Source of the DNA: Pseudomonadota bacterium
Lineage (GTDB): Bacteria > Pseudomonadota > Alphaproteobacteria > Rhizobiales > Methylopilaceae
Length of the DNA stretch: 15,644 nucleotides
Direction: 5' to 3'
NCBI GenBank assembly: GCA_023389135.1
Contig: JAEWEX010000418.1
Span: 1-15,644 of the forward strand
This document shows, one piece after another, positions 1 through 5,724 of this stretch. The notes under the pieces are model-generated. The model made no database searches and was not told the origin of the DNA. It saw only the letters and a list, made by a program, of their open reading frames with translations. The position numbers and the translations under genes are program-made. Numbering within the stretch: the stretch's first letter is position 1; each line of letters starts with the position of its first letter.

Positions 1-216
1 CTGCCCGGGCTCAGCGCCTTCGCCCGCGACGGGGAGGGCCGGGTGTTCCACACCTATTCCAGCTATGCGCGGGGCTTCGAGCAGGCGCTCGGCACGCTGA
101 TGCTGCTCGACCGCGCGCCCAAGGGCCGCAACGAGGGCGCAACCATGGGTTTCGTGAAGCGCCACGACGAATACGGGGCGAGCCCGGCGGCCGCCTGCTG
201 CCACGCGGCCGAGTGA
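1..216 (+). CDS. DUF899 family thioredoxin-like protein, C-terminal part
   Basis: This is the tail of a gene that begins before the window; frame 1 is open from base 1 to the TGA at 214-216. The 71 visible residues include FHTYSSYARGFEQ, a short leucine-rich stretch, LDRAPKGRNEG and VKRHDEY. That order matches the C-terminus of DUF899 proteins, a thioredoxin-fold family of unknown substrate, where HTYSxYxRG and a final RHDEY are typical. The protein adds an Ala/Cys-rich tail (PAAACCHAAE). The next gene starts 12 bases after the stop and its ribosome-binding site overlaps this stop, so the two are probably co-transcribed. The family call rests on remembered motifs; the catalytic part lies outside the window. 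Confidence 0.75.
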   Translation: MPGLSAFARDGEGRVFHTYSSYARGFEQALGTLMLLDRAPKGRNEGATMGFVKRHDEYGASPAAACCHAAE

Positions 217-228
217 GGAGGAAAACCC

Positions 229-993
229 ATGAAGCACGGCGATTTCTGCTGGTACGAGCTGTACAGCGACGATCTCGATGCCTCCAAGGCGTTCTACGAG
301 ACGCTGGTGGGCTGGCGCGTCGAGGACAGCGGCATGCCGGGCCAGGATTACTGGCTGGCCAAGGCCGGCGACACGGCGGCGGCGGGCATGATGCGGCTGC
401 CGCCGGAGGCGAAGGCGGCGGGCGCGCGGCCGGGATGGAGCGGGGTGGTGGCGGTGGACGACGCCGACGACGCGGCGCAGCGGATCGTCGAGCTGGGCGG
501 CCGGGTGCATCACGGTCCGCAGGACATTCCCGGCGTCGGCCGCTTCGCCAGCGCCACCGACCCGCAGGGCGCGCCCTTCACCATCCTGCGCGGCGAGGGC
601 GGCGGGGCCGCGCCGGTGCGGCCGGGAGAGGCCGGCCATGTGGGCTGGCGCGAGCTCTATGCCAAGGACTGGGAGCCAGCCTTCACCTTCTACGCCGCGC
701 TGTTCGGCTGGAAGAAGGCCGAGGCGATGGATATGGGCCCCATGGGCACCTACCAGATGTTCTCACACGGCGCCGAGGCCATCGGCGGCATGATGACCGC
801 GCCGCAGCCGATGCCGCCCGCATGGATCTACTACATCGCCGTGGAGGAGTTCGACGCCGGCATGGCGCGGGCGAACGCTGCGGGCGCGACCGTGGTGTTC
901 GGCCCGCAGGAGGTGCCTGGCGGGGTGTTCATCTTCCATGGCGTCGACCCCACCGGGGTGGCGTTCGCGGTGGTGGGCCCGCGCAAGGGGTGA
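229..993 (+). CDS. Two-domain VOC (glyoxalase/bleomycin-resistance fold) protein
   Basis: The 254-residue protein holds two tandem VOC modules, about residues 1-120 and 126-252. The first opens with GDFCWYELYSDDLDASKAFYETLVGWR and the second with GHVGWRELYAKDWEPAFTFYAALFGWK, the usual beta-alpha start of each module. This two-module layout is typical of the proteins annotated as VOC family or 27-kDa antigen Cfp30B-like, whose substrates are unknown. The metal-binding pattern is not clear enough to predict an enzymatic reaction. The start is well supported: GAGGAGG lies at 215-221, eight bases before the ATG. Its place straight after a DUF899 gene is a common pairing in proteobacteria. A palindromic repeat follows 10 bases after the stop. 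Confidence 0.88.
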   Translation: MKHGDFCWYELYSDDLDASKAFYETLVGWRVEDSGMPGQDYWLAKAGDTAAAGMMRLPPEAKAAGARPGWSGVVAVDDADDAAQRIVELGGRVHHGPQDIPGVGRFASATDPQGAPFTILRGEGGGAAPVRPGEAGHVGWRELYAKDWEPAFTFYAALFGWKKAEAMDMGPMGTYQMFSHGAEAIGGMMTAPQPMPPAWIYYIAVEEFDAGMARANAAGATVVFGPQEVPGGVFIFHGVDPTGVAFAVVGPRKG

Positions 994-1003
994 AATGCGT
1001 CCG

Positions 1004-1113
1004 TGTCATCCCGGAAACGGCGCAGCCGTTATCCGGGATCCAGGAACACAGTCATTGCCGGATGACGCGGTGTTCCTGGGCTCCGGGCGCCGCTTCGCGG
1101 CCCCGGAATGACA
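1004..1113. repeat. Palindromic intergenic repeat of alphaproteobacterial type
   Basis: A left arm at 1004-1049 begins TGTCATCCCGG and ends ATCCAGGAACAC. A right arm at 1070-1113 begins GTGTTCCTGGGCTCCGGG and ends CCCCGGAATGACA. The ends pair almost perfectly (TGTCAT-CCGG and CCAGGAACAC), while the inner parts of each arm carry their own small GC hairpins. Elements with the same GTCATTCCGG/CCAGGAACAC ends are scattered between genes in many Hyphomicrobiales genomes. The element may stop transcription from the VOC gene. Its identity as a dispersed repeat is recalled from other genomes; only one copy is seen here. Confidence 0.75.
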
Positions 1114-1161
1114 GAGGGGTCTTGCATTCGAGACGGCGGATTCGCCTGCTACCCTCCGCCC

Positions 1162-2025
1162 ATGATCGCGCCCGACATCACATCGTGCCGTGCCACGATT
1201 GCAGCCGCCTTTCCCGACCTCGCCGACGACCGCCTCACCGTGCTGGATGCGGGCTGGGACAGCATCGCGATCGAGGCCGGCGGTCTGATCTTCAAGTTCC
1301 CCCGTCACGAAGCCGCGGCGGGGCGGCTGCGGCGGGAGGCGCGCGTGCTGGCGGCGCTCGGGCCCGCCGTCACCATGGCGCTGCCGGACATGACGCTGCA
1401 TCCGGGTCCGCCGGAATTCAGCCGGCACGCCATGCTTCCGGGCTCCCATCTCCTCGCCGCCGATTACGAACGGCTGGGCGAGGGCGCGCGGCAGGCGCTG
1501 GCCGAGCGCCTCGCGCGGCTCTATGCCGAGCTCCACGCCGTGGACGGGGATGCGATGCGGGCGGCGGGCGCCGAGCCTGTGCACCAATGGATCGAGCCGG
1601 AACAAATCCTCGACCGGCTCGGCGGGCGGCTGGCGCCCGATCTGGACCGCTTCATGCGCGAGACCGTCGCGGCGTGGCGCGCGCTGCCGCCGGACCCCCA
1701 TGGCGACACCTTCGGCTGGTTCGACGGCCATGGCTGGAACATGGCGTTCGACCGTGCGGCCGGGCGGCTCGCGGGCGTCTACGATTTCGGCGACAGCGGC
1801 TTCGGACCGCTGCACCGCGAGTTCGTCTATCCGAACTGGATCTCGCGCGACCTGACCGCGCGCATCGTCGCGCGCTACGAGGCGCTGACGGGGCGCGCCA
1901 TCGACCGTGGCCGCGTCGAGCTGCTGTCGGGGGTGCTGCGGCTGTCGGAGGCCGCGGAATATTGCGACGACCCGGAGCATGCCCCCGCCATGCTGGGCCA
2001 TGTGGCGGCATGGGCGGCGGGATAG
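1162..2025 (+). CDS. Aminoglycoside phosphotransferase (APH)-fold kinase, divergent
   Basis: The 287-residue protein has the order of an APH/choline-kinase fold. Lys45 lies in LIFKFPRHE, where the ATP-contacting lysine sits, and Glu59 in RRREAR-type context follows. The catalytic loop is GWFDGHGWNMAFD, with Asp188 and Asn193 in the places of the HGDxxxxN aspartate and asparagine. VYDFGDSGFGP, with Asp208, stands for the metal-binding IDFGDAG motif. The usual HxD histidine is replaced by Trp, but the Asp-x4-Asn spacing is intact, so catalysis is possible. The substrate is unknown, and antibiotic resistance cannot be inferred from this fold. An earlier in-frame ATG at 1108 would start inside the palindromic repeat, so 1162 is preferred, although neither has a clear ribosome-binding site. 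The gene converges on the TSUP transporter. Confidence 0.75.
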   Translation: MIAPDITSCRATIAAAFPDLADDRLTVLDAGWDSIAIEAGGLIFKFPRHEAAAGRLRREARVLAALGPAVTMALPDMTLHPGPPEFSRHAMLPGSHLLAADYERLGEGARQALAERLARLYAELHAVDGDAMRAAGAEPVHQWIEPEQILDRLGGRLAPDLDRFMRETVAAWRALPPDPHGDTFGWFDGHGWNMAFDRAAGRLAGVYDFGDSGFGPLHREFVYPNWISRDLTARIVARYEALTGRAIDRGRVELLSGVLRLSEAAEYCDDPEHAPAMLGHVAAWAAG

Positions 2026-2030
2026 GGGGC

Positions 2031-2137
2031 GGCTGCGCACACGCCGTCTTTCGTTCGCATGGCGCGGAGATGCCGCGGCCTGCGGCCATCCCGTTCGAGG
2101 CTGCGCCATGCGATAGAAAGACCGGCTGCGCGCAGGC
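2031..2137. repeat. Long imperfect inverted repeat between convergent genes
   Basis: Arms of 35 bases at 2031-2065 and 2103-2137 match at 28 of 35 positions, including the unbroken blocks GTCTTTC and TCGCATGGCGC. The 37-base centre holds a second small hairpin (GATGCCGC / GCGGCCATC). It lies between the stops of the kinase gene (2025) and the transporter gene (2166), where it could act as a two-way terminator, but it has no T-run. Its length and layered structure look more like a dispersed palindromic repeat than a simple terminator. Its sequence differs from the repeat at 1004-1113. Confidence 0.6.
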
Positions 2138-2165
2138 GGGCGGGAACTGAGCTGCCCTGATCCAC

Positions 2166-2921
2166 TCACCCCGCCAGCCGCTGCCCCACCAGCAGGCAGC
2201 CCGAGGCCAGCAGCAGCAGCGTGACGATGCGGCGGAAGCTGGCCTCGGAGATGCCCAGATAGGCCCGCACGCCGACGAAGGCGCCGGCGGCCACCGCCGG
2301 CACCGCCACCAGCGCGTGGGACGCCACCTCGCCGTCGATCCGGCCGCTGGCCAGCATCACCACGAAGGCGAGGCTGAGGATCACCAGGTTGAACGGCTGG
2401 TAGCGCGCGCGCTGCTCGTCGCCGGGCAGGCCGCGCAGCTGCAGCCACACGATGGGCACCGGCGCCGACAGGCCGGCATAGCCGCCGAGCAGGCCGCCGA
2501 AGAACCCGGCCAGCCGGTCGCGGAAGCCGTGGCCGTGGGGCCCGGGCACCAGCCGCTGCGGGCGCAGGAGCTGGACCAGCGAATAGCCCACCAGGAACAC
2601 GCCGACGGTGAGCGGCAGGTAGTCCGACGGCGCCAGCGCCAGCAGCGCCACGCCGGCGGGAACGCCCACGACGCCGCCGGAGATCAGCGGCATGGCGCGC
2701 CGCCAGCCCAGCGTGCCGCTGAGCCGGGCATGGCCGACCACCTGCGCCGCCACCGAGCACACCACGATCAGCGGCGGCACCACCTGCGGCGGCAGGACGA
2801 AGAACCAGAACCCCGCCACGATGAGCCCGGTGCCGAAGCCGGCGAAGCCCGTGACGAAGCCGGCCAGCAGGGCGCCGGCAAACACGATCAGGGGCTCGGA
2901 CAGGGCGGCGAGGTCTGGCAC
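2166..2921 (-). CDS. TSUP family (TauE/SafE) membrane transporter
   Basis: The 251-residue protein is almost wholly hydrophobic with about eight membrane segments. It opens with a TSUP hallmark, LLAGFVTGFAGFGTGLIVAGFW, and the second half repeats the pattern with AGFFGGLLGGYAGLSAPVPIVW. This family moves sulfite, sulfonates or other organic anions across the inner membrane, usually outward; the substrate here cannot be read from sequence. The length fits the family. The proposed start is a GTG (2921) with no clear ribosome-binding site; no better in-frame start precedes the first helix, so the start is less certain than the gene. It is transcribed away from the transposase remnant upstream. 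Confidence 0.88.
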   Translation of the reverse strand: MPDLAALSEPLIVFAGALLAGFVTGFAGFGTGLIVAGFWFFVLPPQVVPPLIVVCSVAAQVVGHARLSGTLGWRRAMPLISGGVVGVPAGVALLALAPSDYLPLTVGVFLVGYSLVQLLRPQRLVPGPHGHGFRDRLAGFFGGLLGGYAGLSAPVPIVWLQLRGLPGDEQRARYQPFNLVILSLAFVVMLASGRIDGEVASHALVAVPAVAAGAFVGVRAYLGISEASFRRIVTLLLLASGCLLVGQRLAG

Positions 2922-3045
2922 TGGGACGGCCGGGCGGTTGGCGGCGGCGGGGGCGGGCGGCCGCCATCCTGAACCGTTCCGGCCGCCGCGTCACGGGCCA
3001 GCGACGGCCAAGGCGTGGTGCCAGGGGCGGGCGGCCGTCCCGGCC

Positions 3046-3178
3046 GCGCAGCTTCGGGTGGTTGCGGGGCGCATGGTTATCGAGGACGATCGGCGCGGCC
3101 TTGTCGGGGGCAATCCCGGCATCTTGGCGTCGAGAAGGCGGATGAACCCTGATGGCGATGGCGCTGCATGCTGCCGTG
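3046..3178 (-). pseudogene. IS630-family transposase remnant, twice frameshifted
   Basis: Read on the minus strand, three frames in turn give pieces of one protein. GSMQRHRHQ is encoded from 3178. One frame over comes GFIRLLDA. In the third frame comes PDKAAPIVLDNHAPRNHPKLR, ending at 3046. IS630-type transposases carry, in this order, RHRHQEFIRFLNA, a short linker, and VILDNYATHKHPKVRAWL; the LDN aspartate is one of the DDE catalytic acids. No continuous reading frame covers the pieces. The expected downstream block (HFTPTSASWLN) is not visible in any frame, so this is a decayed internal fragment. No terminal inverted repeats were found. It accounts for most of the non-coding gap between the TSUP gene and the next gene. 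Confidence 0.6.
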
Positions 3179-3207
3179 ACGGCGGCGCTGGGCGACGAGC
3201 GCCCGGC

Positions 3208-3735
3208 ATGAGCGCGCCGGCCCGACCGCCGTCCTTCTTCAATGCGATGACCGGGGCGGATGTGCCCTACCCGGAGGCCCTGCGCGAGCCGGGCTTTCTG
3301 CTGGACGACCTCGCGGGGGACGTGAAGATCTGGCCGTACTGGCTGCTCGACGACGACAGCCAGCGCCGGATCACGCTGACGCTCGTCGAGCACGTCCGCG
3401 AGCAGCGGGCGGTGATCGGCTTTGCCGTCGACGGTGTTTCCGGCACCGTCACCGCGACGCCCGACCCGTCGGGGTACCTGCGGATCGCGGTAGAGGCGGG
3501 TGGCGCGGTGTTCCTCGCCGCCTATGTCGAACGCATCTGGGAGGAGTACGAACTGTGGCCGCCGGGCGCGGTGGCGGCGTTCGGCGCGGAGGCGCCCGGC
3601 CGCATGGGCAAGCACCGCAGCTGGGTGTCGATTTCGGCGGCGGGCTGGCCGGCGCTGGCCGCCATCGCCAACAGGAACGGCTGGCTGAACGTGAAGCAGC
3701 TGGAGGAGAGGGCGGAGGCGGATCGGGCGGAGTGA
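3208..3735 (+). CDS. Hypothetical protein, unrecognised
   Basis: The 175-residue protein is soluble and acidic, with no signal peptide or membrane segment. Notable stretches are EPGFLLDDLAGDVKIWPYWLLDDDSQRRITLTLVEH near the N-terminus and a beta-rich middle (VIGFAVDGVSGTVTATPDPSGYLRIAVEAGGAVFLAAYVERIWEEYELW, given here as successive strands). A helical end, LNVKQLEERAEADRAE, follows. I do not recognise the family. Codon use (strong G/C at third positions) supports a real gene. The start is uncertain: no good ribosome-binding site precedes the ATG at 3208, a second in-frame ATG lies at 3247, and the frame is open further upstream into the IS630 remnant. It converges on the Popeye-like gene with a 27-bp gap. 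Confidence 0.6.
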   Translation: MSAPARPPSFFNAMTGADVPYPEALREPGFLLDDLAGDVKIWPYWLLDDDSQRRITLTLVEHVREQRAVIGFAVDGVSGTVTATPDPSGYLRIAVEAGGAVFLAAYVERIWEEYELWPPGAVAAFGAEAPGRMGKHRSWVSISAAGWPALAAIANRNGWLNVKQLEERAEADRAE

Positions 3736-3762
3736 GCGCCGCGCCCATCCTTCACGAGCGTC

Positions 3763-4413
3763 CTAGCTGGCGCCGACCTTGCGGGCGAGATCGTGGTTCA
3801 GCGCCGTCTCGAAGGCGGTCTTCAGGTCCGGCTGGCGCGCGAACAGCACGCGCAGCGCCTTGACGTCCCATTCCACATACCGCGCGCCCTCCGACAGGGC
3901 GACGGTGGCCGTGGCCGGGCAGTCCAGCAGCCAGGCCACCTCGCCGATGAACAGGCCCGGCCGCACCGGGAACGAGCGCTCGCCCTTGCGGATGTCGATG
4001 CCGCCGTCCACCACGAAGAACAGGCTTTGCGGCTGCTCGCCCTCCACCGTCAGGACGGTCTCGGCCGCGGCGGTGCGCCAGCCCGCGCCGCGCATCAGGC
4101 GGCGGAACTGGCCCGGCGTCAGCATGTGCAGCACCCCGGCCAGCTTGCGCTCGTCGCCGGTGAGCGCGCCGTGGCGGCGGTCACGGTAGAGCAGCACGAT
4201 GACGAAGACATTGGAGACCAGGAACACGGTCGACCACAGGATGGCGTGCCATTGCGGCGAGGGGCCCGCCAGCAGGTAGTAGGCGATGTAGAAGCCGGTC
4301 CCGGCCAGCAGGAACTGGCGCAGCACGAGCTGCCTGCGGGACAGGTAGCCGAACACCTGCAGCACGCCGGCCACATGCACCAGCATGGCCGCATCCAGTA
4401 CGCCAGACAGCAA
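3763..4413 (-). CDS. Popeye-like membrane protein with cyclic-nucleotide-binding-fold domain
   Basis: With a TTG start the protein has 216 residues. Three hydrophobic segments lie at about 5-24, 28-48 and 55-76, followed by a cytosolic CRP-type beta-barrel at about 93-210. This three-helix plus cNMP-fold design is that of Popeye-domain proteins. The phosphate-binding cassette reads FIGEVAWLLDCPATATV, so the arginine that grips cyclic-nucleotide phosphate in CRP (PRTATV) is Ala167 here; canonical cAMP binding is therefore doubtful. The TTG at 4413 is chosen because GGAGGG lies seven bases upstream and translation would begin just before the first helix. An in-frame ATG at 4470 would add 19 Arg/Pro-rich residues and has only a poorly placed ribosome-binding site. 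The gene is divergent from the AT-rich orphan. Confidence 0.75.
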   Translation of the reverse strand: MLSGVLDAAMLVHVAGVLQVFGYLSRRQLVLRQFLLAGTGFYIAYYLLAGPSPQWHAILWSTVFLVSNVFVIVLLYRDRRHGALTGDERKLAGVLHMLTPGQFRRLMRGAGWRTAAAETVLTVEGEQPQSLFFVVDGGIDIRKGERSFPVRPGLFIGEVAWLLDCPATATVALSEGARYVEWDVKALRVLFARQPDLKTAFETALNHDLARKVGAS

Positions 4414-4594
4414 GACCAGTCCCTCCGGGCCGCGCGCCGCCGCAGGGCGCGGAGGCCGCACGCGCCGCATTCCCGCCAGGCGAGCATAGCGGTTCACGCG
4501 CTCCGGGAAAGTGCACGCTGGATGGAAGGCGGGGGAGTGGCGGCCGCCGGCCCGGCCAAGGAACCGTTGGCAGCGCCACCAATCGGGTCGAATC

Positions 4595-4622
4595 TTGTTT
4601 TTGTTTTGTTCCCTTCTTATAG
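4595..4622 (+). promoter_or_regulatory. Candidate sigma-70-type promoter of the AT-rich gene
   Basis: TTGTTT (4595-4600) and TTATAG (4617-4622) are separated by 16 bases in a T-rich run that stands out from the GC-rich surroundings. Transcription would begin near 4629, about 33 bases before the GTG at 4662. The match is by eye and has not been scored against a promoter model. Confidence 0.4.
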
Positions 4623-4635
4623 GAGTAACTCCTAT
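4619..4635. promoter_or_regulatory. Perfect 17-bp palindrome, candidate operator
   Basis: ATAGGAGT-A-ACTCCTAT has two perfect 8-bp arms around a single central base. It overlaps the proposed -10 box and transcription start of the AT-rich gene and lies between two divergent genes, the usual place for a repressor site. It also contains AGGAG, but no start codon follows at a useful distance, so a ribosome-binding role is unlikely. No regulator is encoded next to it apart from the orphan gene itself. Confidence 0.5.
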
Positions 4636-4661
4636 CTCGGCTGAGTCGCGGAGGTACAGCG

Positions 4662-5225
4662 GTGAAGAAGCGGATCGAGAATTGGAATAGGCTATTTGCA
4701 CACCAGAATATAAAATCAGATCAGGCTGAGACCAATCAGCTAAGAATGATTGATTTTCCTGATGTTCGATCTCTAGAGGATAAATTGCTTATATACGGTG
4801 ATCGGAGAGGCGATCTCCCGCCTGAATTTACACTTTTTGTGGATGAAGTGTCGAAAATAATATTTGGAATTACAAGTCTAGATACACATTTTAATCCTCC
4901 TGAAGATTACGATTATCTTTCCATGAAGTCAGTAAGACGAATCACGATTAATGAGGAATGGCAGCGCTTTGATCGAAAATTTCGAACAAGTGGTCAAAGT
5001 GACGAGCAGATCGCAGAAATTATGCTGGAGCTTGGCCTGGATTTTAGGGACGATAGGGGGCGACCGCTGCGTTGCACCAAGCTTCTTTGTCGACAAGCGG
5101 AAGCAGCGGCAAGAAAAATCTGTGGAAAAATGCCGCGTGTTTCCGATCTCAAGTTGAACTCCTGGGCAAGCAAATTGGAGCGAGAAGCACGAGAGTTTCG
5201 GAACAGATCCGCGCGGTCACGATAA
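4662..5225 (+). CDS. Orphan protein of AT-rich origin with possible HTH
   Basis: The 187-residue protein is not recognised as a whole. Its DNA is unlike everything around it: bases 4681-4740 hold 24 G/C of 60, and it uses AT-ending codons such as ATA, AAT and TTT freely. The start is a GTG with GGAGG at 4650-4654, seven bases upstream. Residues 111-146 read GQSDEQIAEIMLELGLDFRDDRGRP then LRCTKLLCRQ. This resembles the helix-turn-helix of recombinase-type proteins (xxQIAxxLNxxGIxTxxGRxWxxxxVxxIL), which suggests DNA binding but is not proof. The rest is charged and mostly helical, with a basic C-terminus (REAREFRNRSARSR). No membrane segments or signal peptide are seen. It is probably a recent acquisition, and the next gene starts four bases after its stop. 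Confidence 0.7.
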   Translation: MKKRIENWNRLFAHQNIKSDQAETNQLRMIDFPDVRSLEDKLLIYGDRRGDLPPEFTLFVDEVSKIIFGITSLDTHFNPPEDYDYLSMKSVRRITINEEWQRFDRKFRTSGQSDEQIAEIMLELGLDFRDDRGRPLRCTKLLCRQAEAAARKICGKMPRVSDLKLNSWASKLEREAREFRNRSARSR

Positions 5226-5229
5226 AACG

Positions 5230-5718
5230 ATGAATTCTAGTCCAGCGATGCTCCTCATCCAAAAATCCATCTTCGCCGACTACCACCAGTTCTATCTCGC
5301 CGATGATGCGGCCGAGCCCGACGCCGCGGCGCTTGTCACGCCCGAGGCGCTTGCCGCGCGGCTGCTGGCCTGGCCGTCGGGGCTGGCGATGTTCACCGCC
5401 CGGAACATGGAGGTCGAGGTCTCGGTGCATCTGCACGGGACGCGGCCGGCGCTCGACCTGGGCGGCGCGGACCATGCGGTGGAGGCGGGGTTCTCCGCGC
5501 CGTCCGGGCGGCTGGCGGTGGCGGGCTGCACGGATTACTGGCCCGATGCGGCGCGGGTCGACGTGCCGGCGGGGCCGATGTCGGCGCTGGTGGTGTTTTC
5601 GGGGCTCGGCACCGTGAGCGCCGACGGGCTCGACGGCGATGACTGCTATGCGGTCCATCTGTGGCCCGGAGCGGCGCAGGGCGTCAGGGTCGTGAAGGCG
5701 TTTGACGCCCCCGCCTGA
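5230..5718 (+). CDS. ComJ-like beta-rich protein (tentative)
   Basis: The 162-residue protein is beta-rich and has no signal peptide or membrane segment. Its strand order recalls the ComJ (NIN) family. An early DYHQF (18-21 HQF) is followed by GLAMFTARNMEVEVSVHL, then a block of strands around SGRLAVAGC and VDVPAGPMSALVVFSGLG, then a final acidic stretch DCYAVHLW. In Bacillus, ComJ binds and inhibits the competence nuclease NucA; no nuclease gene lies in this window, so that role is not implied here. Base composition returns to GC-rich at about 5260, within the first ten codons, so the AT-rich segment ends inside this gene's start region. No ribosome-binding site precedes the ATG, so it may be translated by coupling to the gene four bases upstream. 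It converges on the c-di-GMP gene with a 6-bp gap. Confidence 0.6.
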   Translation: MNSSPAMLLIQKSIFADYHQFYLADDAAEPDAAALVTPEALAARLLAWPSGLAMFTARNMEVEVSVHLHGTRPALDLGGADHAVEAGFSAPSGRLAVAGCTDYWPDAARVDVPAGPMSALVVFSGLGTVSADGLDGDDCYAVHLWPGAAQGVRVVKAFDAPA

Positions 5719-5724
5719 TCCGCG

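Noticed and set aside
213..2150. Long open frame of 645 codons on the plus strand
   Set aside because: It runs out of frame through the VOC gene, the palindromic repeat and the kinase gene; the translation is Arg/Gly/Ala-rich with no family motif, as expected for a shadow frame in GC-rich DNA.
1006..3615. Open frame of 869 codons on the minus strand
   Set aside because: It is opposite or out of frame to several well-supported genes and has the same Arg/Pro-rich shadow composition. Its only meaningful stretch is the IS630-like piece at 3046-3115, which is reported as a pseudogene.
4951..5157. Small open frame of 68 codons inside the AT-rich orphan gene
   Set aside because: It overlaps the longer gene in another frame, and its own start lacks a ribosome-binding site.
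4587..5250. Flanking direct repeats that would mark the AT-rich segment as a transposed element
   Set aside because: The two borders were compared by eye and no convincing target-site duplication or terminal inverted repeat was found.
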